Under the pieces are notes generated by a model. The model did not search any database. It was not told where the DNA came from and saw only the letters and a list, made by a program, of their open reading frames with translations. A program made the translations under genes and the position numbers. Shown here piece after piece: positions 34,463-43,816 of a stretch of DNA of 64,000 nt. Origin of the DNA: Parvularcula sp. (GTDB lineage Bacteria > Pseudomonadota > Alphaproteobacteria > Caulobacterales > Parvularculaceae); contig PAIP01000003.1 of NCBI GenBank assembly GCA_002704915.1, positions 1 to 64,000 on the forward strand, given 5' to 3'. The first letter of the stretch is position 1, and every line of letters starts with the position of its first letter.

Positions 34463-35551
34463 ATGATTGCGGAGCTCCAGACCGCCATATCGAAAGTTCC
34501 CAGCCGCAAGGCCCGCATGAAGGGGCTGACGCAGGTTGAGGCGGTCAAAATCAAGGTCGAGCGGGCGGCGCTTTTGTTCCGCGGCGCGCTGACCGCCGTT
34601 ATCGCCAGTTCTTTAAATGCGCTCATCACCGTCGCCGTAGCGTGGAACGCGGTGGAGCATGCGATCCTGTTTTCCTGGGCGGGCGTCATCCTCGCCATAG
34701 CGCTTTTGCGCGCCGCGCTTTGGCTGCGTTACCGGACGGGAGGGGTCGGCGCGCGCCATCTTTCGAATTTTGCGCGGCTGCATATTTCTTTCATGGCGCT
34801 GAACGGCATGGCTTGGGGCGCGCTCGCGCCGATCTTCGCCGCGCACGGCGCCATCGACCACGCCTTTCTTCCATTCGTCATCGCCGGCATGACGGCGGCG
34901 GCGATTGTCTCCGCCGGCGCCTCCTGGCGCGCTGTTCTCGCCTTTAACATTCCCGCGCTGGCGCCGCTGGCGGCGACCTATGCCTACACGTCGAGCGCAA
35001 ACGGATGGGCGATCGCGGCGGTGGTCGTTCTCTACGGCGTCGCCACCGGCTATCTCGCCTTTGTCACGCAGCGGATGATCGACCGCTCCATCCTCTTGCA
35101 CACCAAAAACGAAAAGCTGCTCACGGCGTTGAGACGCAAGGTCGATACCGCGCATACGGCGGAACAGCGTTTCCGCGCGCTTGTGGAATCCTCCCTCGAC
35201 GTGACGCTGATTTTTTCGCCTGAAGGCCGCGTCGTCTACGCCAGCCCTTCTGCGGAGAAGGCCTTCGGCATTCCCGCCTATATGCTGCGTGGACGGCGCA
35301 CCAAGGAGATGGTGCATCCCGACGACATGCCCATGTTCCGTTCGGTGGGCGAGAAGTCGCTGTCGCAACTGGGCGAGGGCATGGCGCTGCCTCATGTCTG
35401 CATGCGCTCGGGCGAGGGCGGCGAATATGTGGCCTTCTCCGGGCGCCTCACCAATATGCTCTATGTGCCGGGCGTTGAGGGGTTCGTCTTTTGCGGCGGG
35501 CGTCTCGATGAAGCCGCCGTCCGCCGTCATCACATTCACGCTGCGGAATAA
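34463..35551 (+). CDS. membrane sensor with PAS domain and no output domain
   Basis: The 362-residue product starts at ATG 34463, preceded by GGGAGAGG. Six hydrophobic helices (about residues 45-210) form a MASE-like membrane input region. Then come a short coiled linker and one PAS domain (FRALVESSLDVTLIFSPEGRVV...), about 225-345. No kinase, GGDEF, EAL or methyl-accepting part follows, so it must signal through a partner. It could also be the sensory half of a protein whose output module was lost, but the stop is clean and no remnant is seen in the 80 bases before the next gene. Confidence 0.82.
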   Translation: MIAELQTAISKVPSRKARMKGLTQVEAVKIKVERAALLFRGALTAVIASSLNALITVAVAWNAVEHAILFSWAGVILAIALLRAALWLRYRTGGVGARHLSNFARLHISFMALNGMAWGALAPIFAAHGAIDHAFLPFVIAGMTAAAIVSAGASWRAVLAFNIPALAPLAATYAYTSSANGWAIAAVVVLYGVATGYLAFVTQRMIDRSILLHTKNEKLLTALRRKVDTAHTAEQRFRALVESSLDVTLIFSPEGRVVYASPSAEKAFGIPAYMLRGRRTKEMVHPDDMPMFRSVGEKSLSQLGEGMALPHVCMRSGEGGEYVAFSGRLTNMLYVPGVEGFVFCGGRLDEAAVRRHHIHAAE

Positions 35552-35631
35552 CGGCCTCCCCGCTTGCCTCATCTGACGATCTTGCTCATTAACATGGCCA
35601 AGCGCGCGGGGAGCTGCGCCCAAGAACAGGA

Positions 35632-36777
35632 ATGAGGGTCGGCGTGCTGCAGGGCGTCAGAATTGTCGAATTCGAAGGGCTGGGGCCCGGGCCGTTTTGC
35701 GGCATGCTGCTCGCCGATCTCGGCGCCGATGTCATTCTGATTGAGCGCAAGGGCGGCGCCCCCGGGCAAAATAATGGGGCGGGCTCGGCGGCGATCTTCA
35801 AGCGCGGCAAGCGATCCATCGCGCTCGATCTTAAAAACGATGAAGCGAAAAAGATCGCCCTCGACATCATTGCGCATTCCGATGCGCTGATCGAGGGGCT
35901 GCGCCCTGGCGTGATGGAGCGTCTCACTCTCGGGCCGGATGATGTCCGCGCGCGCAACAAAAAATTAGTCTACGGACGATTGACCGGTTGGGGCCAGACC
36001 GGACCGCTTTCTCATACGGCGGGGCACGATATCAATTACGCGGCTTTGTCGGGCGCGGCGTGGTATGCGGGCGCCGACGGCGATGCGCCGGTTCCGCCGC
36101 CGACGCTTGTGGGCGATGTGGGCGGCGGCGCGCTCTATCTGGCCATCGGCATTCTCGCCGGGATCATGCGTGCAAGAGAAACGGGCGAGGGGACGGTGGT
36201 CGACGCGGCCATTGTCGACGGTTCGGCGCATATGATGAATCTTCTCTATTCCGTGCGGGCGGCCGGCGCCATGCCGGACGAGCGTGGGCAAAGCATGCTC
36301 GACGGGGCGCATTTTTACAGCGCCTATGAATGCGCCTGCGGCGGCTGGGTTTCCATCGGTCCGCTGGAGCCGAAATTCTACATGGAGCTTCTGGAAAAGC
36401 TCGGTTTGTCTGGCGATGCGGACTTCGCGGCGCAATATGACAAGTCGAAATGGCCGGCGCTGAAAGGGCGTTTTGTGGAGATATTCAAAAGCAAAACCCG
36501 CGACGCGTGGACGGCGGTCTTTGAAGGAACCGATGTCTGCTATGCGCCGGTGCTCAGCCCGTCGGAGGCGGCGGCGCATCCGCATATGAAAGCGCGCAAA
36601 ACACTTCGTGAGATCGGCGGCGTTTTGCAGGCGGCCGCCGCGCCGCGTTTTGACGGCGCCGTCCCGGCCGATCCCGGCGCAATCCCGGCGCCGGGCGAGC
36701 ATGCGGATCAAATCCTCAGTGAGATCGGCGCTGATGAGCGTACGATCAAGGCGTTGCGCGCGGCGGGGATTTTATAG
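35632..36777 (+). CDS. CaiB/BaiF family CoA transferase (alpha-methylacyl-CoA racemase type)
   Basis: The 381-residue protein begins VLQGVRIVEFEGLGPGPFCG, typical of alpha-methylacyl-CoA racemases. The likely catalytic His is in AGHDINYAALSGA, with a following acidic pair in the mid region (GDVGGGALYLAIGI). Such racemases equilibrate 2-methylacyl-CoA stereoisomers so that branched fatty acids can enter beta-oxidation; other family III members move CoA between acids. The stop is one base before the GTG of rimB, so it is in an operon with rimB and rimK, an unexpected pairing. Confidence 0.9.
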   Translation: MRVGVLQGVRIVEFEGLGPGPFCGMLLADLGADVILIERKGGAPGQNNGAGSAAIFKRGKRSIALDLKNDEAKKIALDIIAHSDALIEGLRPGVMERLTLGPDDVRARNKKLVYGRLTGWGQTGPLSHTAGHDINYAALSGAAWYAGADGDAPVPPPTLVGDVGGGALYLAIGILAGIMRARETGEGTVVDAAIVDGSAHMMNLLYSVRAAGAMPDERGQSMLDGAHFYSAYECACGGWVSIGPLEPKFYMELLEKLGLSGDADFAAQYDKSKWPALKGRFVEIFKSKTRDAWTAVFEGTDVCYAPVLSPSEAAAHPHMKARKTLREIGGVLQAAAAPRFDGAVPADPGAIPAPGEHADQILSEIGADERTIKALRAAGIL

Positions 36778-36778
36778 C

Positions 36779-37255
36779 GTGACCGAGACCGCCAAGACAA
36801 AAAACCTCAAAAAGAAAAAGAACCGACCGCTGATCGGCTGGCGAGAATGGGCGGACCTGCCGGACTTCGAGGTCGAAGGGATTAACGCCAAGATCGATAC
36901 GGGGGCGAAATCCTCCGCGATTCACGCATTTCGCATTCAGGAAACGATGATCGACGGAGTGGAGCATGTTGAGTTTTATCTTCATCCCGTGCAACGCCGC
37001 AAAAAACCCGAAGTTTTTTGCAGCGCGCCCATCGCCGACCGCCGCATTATCCGGTCCTCGAACGGTCAGGAAGAGGAACGATATGTGATCCAAACCCGTT
37101 TGCGTCTCGGGGCGAAAGTTTGGACTATTGACTTGACGCTGACCAACCGCGACGCCATGGGGTTCCGCCTGTTGATCGGGCGCGACGCCTTGCGCCGGAA
37201 ATTTCTGATCGATCCGGGCGGTTCCTACCTTTTAGGCCCTAAAGATAAAGAATAG
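36779..37255 (+). CDS. rimB: RimB-like ATP-dependent zinc protease (RimK partner)
   Basis: The 158-residue protein is a retropepsin-like fold protein. The Asp motif is AKIDTGAKSSAIHA, and GFRLLIGRDALRRKFLIDP near the C-terminus is characteristic of the RimK-associated family. Known members trim poly-glutamate tails added by RimK. The GTG at 36779 follows the preceding stop with no room for another start and has GGCGGGG upstream. The N-terminus is unusually Lys-rich (KNLKKKKNRP). It is twelve bases from rimK. Confidence 0.87.
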   Translation: MTETAKTKNLKKKKNRPLIGWREWADLPDFEVEGINAKIDTGAKSSAIHAFRIQETMIDGVEHVEFYLHPVQRRKKPEVFCSAPIADRRIIRSSNGQEEERYVIQTRLRLGAKVWTIDLTLTNRDAMGFRLLIGRDALRRKFLIDPGGSYLLGPKDKE

Positions 37256-37267
37256 GGGACGACTTCC

Positions 37268-38173
37268 ATGAAACTGGCTCTGATGTGCCGCAACGCGGAT
37301 CTCTATTCTCACAAGCGCATTGTCGAGGCCGCCGAAGCGCGCGGCCATGAAATCGATGTGGTCGATCATCTTCGCTGTTACATCAACATCACTTCGCTCA
37401 AACCGACGGTGCGCTATCGCGGCGAGGACTTGCCGCATTTTGATGCAGTGATCCCGCGCATCGGGGCGTCGGTGACGTTTTACGGAACTGCGGTTTTGCG
37501 CCAGCTTGAGATGATGGGCGTTTACCCGGTCAATGAATCCGTCGCGATCTCACGCTCGCGCGACAAGCTGCGCTCCTTGCAACTTCTGGCGCGCCGAGGC
37601 ATCGGCCTGCCGGTGACGGTCTTCGCCCATCGCACGAGCCGGGCCGACGAAATCCTCGAGATGATCGGCGGCGCGCCCGTGATCATCAAGCTGCTCGAAG
37701 GCACGCAAGGCATCGGCGTTGTGCTCGGGGAAACCCAGAAAGGCGCCGAGTCGATCATCCAGGCCTTTGGCGGCGTCAACACCAACATCCTCGTGCAGGA
37801 ATTCATCAAGGAAGCGGGCGGAGAGGATATTCGGTGCATCGTTCTCGGCGACAAGGTGGTCGCCACCATGAAGCGCAAAGGCAAGGAAGGCGATTTCCGC
37901 TCCAATATTCACCGCGGCGGGACGGCGACGAAAGTTAAGATCACGCCTCAGGAGCGCACGACGGCGGTGGGCGCCGCGAAAGCCATGGGACTTAATTTCT
38001 GCGGCGTCGACATGCTCCGCTCCAATCACGGGCCGGTGGTGATGGAAGTGAATTCCTCGCCGGGCCTTGAGGGCATGGAAAATGCCACCGGCATCGACGT
38101 CGCCGACCAGCTCATCGACTGGATTGAAAAGAACGCAAAGCCCGGCAAAACCAAAACCCGCGGCAAGGGGTGA
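37268..38173 (+). CDS. rimK: RimK-type glutamate ligase (ATP-grasp)
   Basis: The 301-residue ATP-grasp enzyme adds glutamates to a protein C-terminus; in E. coli the target is ribosomal protein S6. It has the pre-ATP-grasp lobe ([20 protein letters not shown]), the ATP-binding strand [17 protein letters not shown], the metal and catalytic stretch [15 protein letters not shown], and [10 protein letters not shown]. The length equals that of E. coli RimK. RimB next door is the expected partner. Whether the local S6 is the target cannot be told here. Confidence 0.94.
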   Translation: MKLALMCRNADLYSHKRIVEAAEARGHEIDVVDHLRCYINITSLKPTVRYRGEDLPHFDAVIPRIGASVTFYGTAVLRQLEMMGVYPVNESVAISRSRDKLRSLQLLARRGIGLPVTVFAHRTSRADEILEMIGGAPVIIKLLEGTQGIGVVLGETQKGAESIIQAFGGVNTNILVQEFIKEAGGEDIRCIVLGDKVVATMKRKGKEGDFRSNIHRGGTATKVKITPQERTTAVGAAKAMGLNFCGVDMLRSNHGPVVMEVNSSPGLEGMENATGIDVADQLIDWIEKNAKPGKTKTRGKG

Positions 38174-38315
38174 GTGAAATTCTCTTCCCCCGCAAGCGGT
38201 GGGAGGAGGTCTCAACTGATCACCCTTATGGGTGAAACCGGGCTTTTTCAAAGACTTCGATCTTGCCGCCCGCCTCGGCCCGTGATGTCATTTCCTGCAG
38301 ACAGGGAGGCGATCC

Positions 38316-38693
38316 ATGGAAAAGGTCGACGGCGTTGGCGGGTTCTTTTTCCGCGCAAAGGATACGGCGAAACTCGCGAAATGGTATGAAGACAATCTCG
38401 GCGTGAAGGGCGTGCCGTCGGATTACGACACGCCGCCCTGGCGCACGAATGCGGGGACGACCGTTTTTGCGCCGTTCAAGGAAGACACTGACTATTTCGG
38501 CGACATGAAGAACCAGTGGATGATCAATTTCCGCGTCAAGGACATGGACGCCATGGTGGAGCAGCTTCGTGCAAACGGGGTCGAGGTGAAGCCTTATCCG
38601 GAAGAAACGCCAAATGGCCGTTTCGCCCATCTCAACGATCCTGAAGGCAACCCCATCGAGCTCTGGGAGCCGGGCGGAAAAGATCCGGGCTAG
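38316..38693 (+). CDS. VOC (glyoxalase/bleomycin-resistance) family protein
   Basis: The 125-residue protein has two beta-alpha-beta-beta-beta units of the vicinal oxygen chelate fold. The first starts VGGFFFRAKDTAKLAKWYED, and the second ends FAHLNDPEGNPIELWEPG, with the usual C-terminal metal-binding Glu. Subunits of this size dimerise to form the active sites. The substrate is unknown. It is a single gene following a short palindromic remnant after rimK. Confidence 0.87.
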   Translation: MEKVDGVGGFFFRAKDTAKLAKWYEDNLGVKGVPSDYDTPPWRTNAGTTVFAPFKEDTDYFGDMKNQWMINFRVKDMDAMVEQLRANGVEVKPYPEETPNGRFAHLNDPEGNPIELWEPGGKDPG

Positions 38694-38733
38694 GGCCCGT
38701 TCTGACCTCTCCCGCCATGAAGGGCGTTCAGCC

Positions 38734-41076
38734 TCAGGCTGCGGCTTCCTTGTCCCGTTTCCGGTCCAGATAGGACGACACGATGGTGCATAGCTCATCG
38801 ATGTGCAGCGGCTTGGCGAGATAGCCTGTCGCGCCAAGATCCAGATATTCCTGTCTCTGTGAATTCAACGCATTCGCTGTCAGCACGATAATGGGAATGT
38901 CAGCATAAGGCTTGGTCGAGTTCCGGATTTCCCGAAGCGCGTCATCGCCCGTCATGACCGGCATGTTGATGTCCAGCAACACCAGATCAAAGGGCTCTCT
39001 CTCCAGCGCATCCAGAACCTCCGCGCCGTTTTCAACGATCAACGTCTCCACATTATCCAGCAGTGAAAGCGTTTCGAACAACATCTCTTGATTGACGGCG
39101 TTATCTTCGCCCACCAGGACCTTTAAAGAAACGGGCATGGCTTCTTCCTCTACGTTTAGCTGAATTATTTCAGCTTGCTGCTTCATGGTTTCAATGTTTT
39201 CATTCAGCGTCTCTCTCGCGCGCGGCAAGGGAACAGAGAACCAGAAACATGTGCCTTTGCCGACTTCGCTTTCCACGCCCACCTCGCCTTGCATGAGCTT
39301 GACGAGGTCTTTCACGATGCATAGGCCCAGCCCGGCCCCGCCGGTTTTTCTTGTCATTGATGCGTCGGCTTGCGTGAAACGATCGAAAATAACTTCCTGC
39401 TGATCATGTGGAATGCCGGGGCCGGTATCGCTGACCGAAAAAACTACACGTCCGTCTTTTGTCTCCTGGATGGCAATCGCAACGCCGCCTTCTTCGGTAA
39501 ATTTCACAGCGTTGCCCACGAGGTTGATCAACACCTGGCGTATACGCTTGCAATCGCCGTAAAACAGCGGATTGTGCGGCAAGTCATTTTCAATAATGAG
39601 GTCCAGGCGCTTTTGTGCTGCAATGCCTGCTACGGAGTCTTTCGCCTGCTGGACCATATCATTGAGGTCGAATACTTCCGGCTCCAGGTTCATCAATCCG
39701 GCTTCGACCTTTGAAATGTCGAGAATATCGTTGATCAGGGATAAAAGCGCGTTTCCCGACGAGCGGATGGTGGAGACGAAACGCTGCTGCTTTTCGTCCA
39801 AAGATGTTTTCTCCAGCAACTGCGCCATGCCAAGAACGCCATTCAATGGCGTTCTGATTTCATGGCTCATATTCGCAAGAAATTCAGATTTCAGTTTGTT
39901 GGCCTGCTCGGCTTGGCGCCATGCGAGTTGCGCCCGTAATCTGGCGGTGACAAGCTCGTCTATATCGGCGATGCCGCCGGCCATTCTAACGGGGTTTCCG
40001 TTTTTATCCCTAATCGCCCGGCCGCGAATCCGGAACCATCGGTAGCCTCCGCCGGCGCATTTCGCCTGTAACTCCACATCGTATGGCGTGCCGTTTTTCA
40101 GGTGAGCCCGCAATGCATTGTCTACGCGTTCGCGATGGTCAGGATGAATCGCATCCTTGAAGGAATCTCCACCGTTATTGAATTCGTTTACATTATAACC
40201 GAGCATTTCCTTGAAGCGTGGAGAGTAATATCCGCTTCCATCGACGATATTCCAATCCCAAATGCCGTCAGACGAGCCTTGTATGGCGAGCGCAAAGCGT
40301 TCTTCGCTCGCGCGCAGGTTCTCCGCTGCACGTTTGCGAAAATGGCTGAGGCGATCGTCAAGGATGGCGACCGTCACCCCGCCTTGGATCACGATAACGG
40401 CGAGGGCCGCCACCAACAGCCCCAGAAAGCCTTCCGAAACGCCTGCCAAAGGTTCTGCGCCAGGCGCGCTGAGAGATCCCAGGGTAAGACCGCTCATCCC
40501 GAAAAAATGCACAGAGCAGATCGCCATGACGAGCGCAAAGCCGGTTACGGCCCGTCCGATATACTGTTTCGTATTTTTGTGACCGTACACGAAAAGCGCC
40601 GCGAACTGGATGCAAATTACAATGGAAGCGGCGACATATGTAAAATCCCAGCCTTTCTGGGCGTGAGGAAGAAAGCCATAAACGCCGCTGTAATGCATCG
40701 CCGCGATGCCCGCCGCCAAAGTGAGCGCGCCGATCGCTGAGACGCTGGAGCTGCGGCTGAGAATGAGAAAAAAGGTAAGGCTGTTAAAAACGAACGAGAC
40801 CGCCAGAGAAAATGCTGTCCAGGGCAGGTCAAGACGGAATTCAAAGCCCGGATCGAATGCCAGCATTGCAATGAAATGTGTCGTCCAGACGCCGCAAGTG
40901 GCAACCAAAGCAAGCGCGCCAACCCACAAAAGCTTGACTATTGACGTTCGGTTCCGGGCCCGCCCCAGCATGAAGCTGCATGCAATCGACGTTAAAAACG
41001 CGATAAGAACGGCGAGGCTGACAAGCGTCAGACTATGGTCCACGGTCAAACTCTGAAATACGCGATGCAAATCCAT
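38734..41076 (-). CDS. MHYT-PAS hybrid histidine kinase
   Basis: The 780-residue protein has seven TM helices with three MHYT-type motifs (TTHFIAMLAF, AMHYSGVYGF, SVHFFGMSGL), residues about 1-240, a domain proposed to bind copper and sense a gas. A PAS/PAC unit follows (about 255-370), then a DHp helix with an intact H-box (NMSHEIRTPLNGVLG), a full ATPase domain (NLVGNAVKFTEEGG, DTGPGI, GGAGLGL), a linker and a receiver (VLVGEDNAVNQ, LLDINMPVMTGDD). It should autophosphorylate. It diverges from the frameshifted kinase gene across a 273-base AT-rich gap. Confidence 0.93.
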   Translation of the reverse strand: MDLHRVFQSLTVDHSLTLVSLAVLIAFLTSIACSFMLGRARNRTSIVKLLWVGALALVATCGVWTTHFIAMLAFDPGFEFRLDLPWTAFSLAVSFVFNSLTFFLILSRSSSVSAIGALTLAAGIAAMHYSGVYGFLPHAQKGWDFTYVAASIVICIQFAALFVYGHKNTKQYIGRAVTGFALVMAICSVHFFGMSGLTLGSLSAPGAEPLAGVSEGFLGLLVAALAVIVIQGGVTVAILDDRLSHFRKRAAENLRASEERFALAIQGSSDGIWDWNIVDGSGYYSPRFKEMLGYNVNEFNNGGDSFKDAIHPDHRERVDNALRAHLKNGTPYDVELQAKCAGGGYRWFRIRGRAIRDKNGNPVRMAGGIADIDELVTARLRAQLAWRQAEQANKLKSEFLANMSHEIRTPLNGVLGMAQLLEKTSLDEKQQRFVSTIRSSGNALLSLINDILDISKVEAGLMNLEPEVFDLNDMVQQAKDSVAGIAAQKRLDLIIENDLPHNPLFYGDCKRIRQVLINLVGNAVKFTEEGGVAIAIQETKDGRVVFSVSDTGPGIPHDQQEVIFDRFTQADASMTRKTGGAGLGLCIVKDLVKLMQGEVGVESEVGKGTCFWFSVPLPRARETLNENIETMKQQAEIIQLNVEEEAMPVSLKVLVGEDNAVNQEMLFETLSLLDNVETLIVENGAEVLDALEREPFDLVLLDINMPVMTGDDALREIRNSTKPYADIPIIVLTANALNSQRQEYLDLGATGYLAKPLHIDELCTIVSSYLDRKRDKEAAA

Positions 41077-41349
41077 TTGCGTGCTATGGCGTTAAAGCGA
41101 TTACGATCTCGGCGCTAGGCTTTTGAAACGTGTAAAGACGGCCTTGAAAGTTATTAGAAAAAAAGCCGTCCTGCGTGCAGGGCACGATCCTCATGTTTGA
41201 TGTATATTTCTTTAAAGGTTTAATGACGCGCGCCCTGTCGGCTTAATTTTGTAATGAAGAATTAATATAAAAGCCATCCAGAGCGTATGGTTTATTATTG
41301 ATTAAGATTTTATCCCATAGAATTTGTAAAAATAAATTTCAGCGGCGAC

Positions 41350-42662
41350 ATGACTGAGATATTTATTGCAATTGGACTGTCCTTTTTGATCGGCGCAGCC
41401 CTCAGCGCGCTGTATTTTCATCTGCGCGCCAGTAAGGTGGAGAGAAAACACGCCCGCGAACTTTTGCTGAGGCGGAATTTGCTCAACGCCATGTCGCATC
41501 AAATGCGGGAACCGTTGAACGAATTGTTTCCGCAGGTGCAATTGCTCTCACAGCTTGGTGTGGAACACGAGGAGAAAAGGCGAAAACTTTCCTCGGGCGC
41601 ATCCAAATCCGTCGAGGCTGTCTCATCCGTGCTGGAAAGGCTGGCGGACATTATTGAAGCTCTGGACGGAAAAAGATCGAAAGAGACCACGGTGTTCGAT
41701 GTCGATGCGCTTCTTGGCGCGGCGATCGAAGATTGCGCCGTGGAGGGCTTTGATGTCGAGCTTGACCGCGCCGGGGGGGCGCCCTTCTGATCGGCGACGC
41801 AAATGAGATTGAAAAATCCATTGAAGCGATTGTGCGGCACTGTATCGGCGTCAGCGCCGACAACAAACTGAAAATCAGCCGCGAACTTGGCAGACGCGGA
41901 AAACAGGACTTTTTGACTGTCGTATTCGAACTTAACAATCTGGTTTTCAGCAATGAACTCCAGAAGTGTTATTTCGACTTCAGCTATTCGGAAGTGAACC
42001 CGCATCTGAAGGGCCGTCCCAATTCTCTTATCGGCCTGTTTCTGGCGTTTGAAACCGCCCGTCGCGGCGGCGGAGAATTGACGGTCGCTCAAGTTGATAA
42101 AGCCAGGGTGCAATTCAGGTACACCCTTTCGGTCGGCGTTAAAAAGCTGCTGGAAGAGGTCAAGACCGCTAGTGCGAAACAGTCTGCGCAAGAGCAGTCG
42201 TCTTCCAAAATCGTTTTAGGCGACATCAAACATGTGCCGGACGTCCGCAAGCTGGCGAATTCCACAAAGGGTCTGTTGACAGACCGGCTTGTTCTTATCG
42301 TTGACGATGTTGAAACAAACCATCTCGTTCTTGAAGAGATGTTGCGGATGGTGGGGCTGACCAATGTCGTTCACGCCGAGCGGGGCATGGAAGCGATCGA
42401 TTATTGCCGGCAGATGAATTTCGACATTGTGTTCATGGATATTCAAATGCCGGATATGGACGGCCTGAAAGCCACGGAGCATATACGTTCTCTCGGCGGT
42501 GCAAACAAAACGGTGCCGATTATTGCCGTTACGGCGGCGTCGCGGATCGTCACGGAAGAGCTTTGCCTGAAATCCGGCATGAGCGGATATCTTGAAAAGC
42601 CGCTTGAGCTGGACGATATACGCGCCTTGCTGAGACGCGTCTGCAAGTCCGCCGCCGCCTAG
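41350..42662 (+). pseudogene. TM-anchored hybrid kinase-like protein, split by a frameshift in G7
   Basis: Two consecutive frames make one protein. The first (41350-41790) has a TM helix (about 3-22) and an H-box with intact His50 (AMSHQMREPLNEL). At GGGGGGG (41773-41779) the frame breaks and a stop follows. With one extra G it continues as ALLIGDANEIEKS and on through the second frame to 42662, giving 437 residues. The ATPase region has no clear N, G1 or G2 box. The receiver at the end is complete (VDDVETN, FMDIQMPDMDG, LEKP). The order equals that of the pseudokinase at 22746. The break may be real, a phase-variable switch, or a sequencing error. Confidence 0.8.
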
Positions 42663-42776
42663 CAAGAAGAGGCGCGCGTGGCGCCGCAAAGGCTGCGTTT
42701 CTAAACCCTGTGCGCATTAAATCCCACCGGCCGTCGAACCGGCAGCTCTCGCCCTTCAGGGAAGTCGCCAGAGACC

Positions 42777-43721
42777 TCAGTCGAAAAGGCTCGAGACCGA
42801 CTCTTCATTGGCGATGCGGCGGATGGCCTCCGCAAGCAATGTCGCGATGGAGATCTGTTCGATCTTCGGACATTCCGCCACCTCCTTCGACGCCTCAATG
42901 GAGTCGGTGATGATCAGCCGGGTCAGCGCGTCGGCTTTCATCACCCGCTCCTCGGCGTGATCGGAAAGAACGCCGTGCGTGACGCAGGCCGTCACCGCCG
43001 TTGCGCCCTTGTCCATCAGCGCCTGCGCCGCATTGCAGAGCGTCCCGCCGCTATCGACGATATCGTCGAAGATAATGCAGTGGCGCCCTTTGACCTCGCC
43101 GATAATGTTCATGACTTCGGACTGACCCGGACCCTCGCGCCGCTTGTCGACAATGGCGAGGGGGCGGTCCTTGAGGCGCTTGGCCAGCGCCCGGGCGCGC
43201 ACCACGCCGCCCACATCGGGCGAGACCACGGTCACGTCCTCAAGATCGCCATTCTGGATGTCGCGAATGCGCCGCTCGAATTCTTTGACGGCGTAAAGGT
43301 TATCCGTGGGGATGTCGAAAAAACCCTGGATCTGCCCGGCGTGAAGATCGACGGTGAGAACCCGGTCGGCGCCGGCGGTGGTGATGAGATTGGCGACGAG
43401 CTTCGCGGAGATCGGCGTTCGGGGGCCGGCTTTGCGGTCCTGCCTGGCATAGCCGAAATAGGGAATGACGGCGGTGATGCGGCTGGCCGAAGCGCGGCTC
43501 AGCGCATCCGTGGTGATCAGGAGTTCCATCAGATTATCATTCGCCGGATAGGAGGTCGACTGGATGAGAAACACATCCTCGCCGCGGACATTCTCCTGGA
43601 TTTCGACGAAAACCTCGCCGTCCTTGAAGGTCTTGATTTCCGCCTCGGCGAGGGAGCTGGAGAGCTTGCGGCCGATGGCTTCGCTTAACCGGCGGTTGGA
43701 GTTCCCGGCGATCAGTTTCAT
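42777..43721 (-). CDS. prs: ribose-phosphate pyrophosphokinase
   Basis: The 314-residue enzyme makes PRPP from ribose 5-phosphate and ATP. The flexible loop [17 protein letters not shown], the ATP/metal site [15 protein letters not shown], and the PRPP loop [19 protein letters not shown] are all present. The length is that of class I enzymes. It supplies PurF and nucleotide and histidine synthesis. The gene stands alone on the minus strand. Confidence 0.97.
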   Translation of the reverse strand: MKLIAGNSNRRLSEAIGRKLSSSLAEAEIKTFKDGEVFVEIQENVRGEDVFLIQSTSYPANDNLMELLITTDALSRASASRITAVIPYFGYARQDRKAGPRTPISAKLVANLITTAGADRVLTVDLHAGQIQGFFDIPTDNLYAVKEFERRIRDIQNGDLEDVTVVSPDVGGVVRARALAKRLKDRPLAIVDKRREGPGQSEVMNIIGEVKGRHCIIFDDIVDSGGTLCNAAQALMDKGATAVTACVTHGVLSDHAEERVMKADALTRLIITDSIEASKEVAECPKIEQISIATLLAEAIRRIANEESVSSLFD

Positions 43722-43816
43722 GCAGCGACCCCTCGCAATTCCCGTGACAGCGCGGGCTTCATGACGGTTTCTTGACGGATGCGCAACCCGTTCAGGACGC
43801 GAAGCCTAAATCCCAT

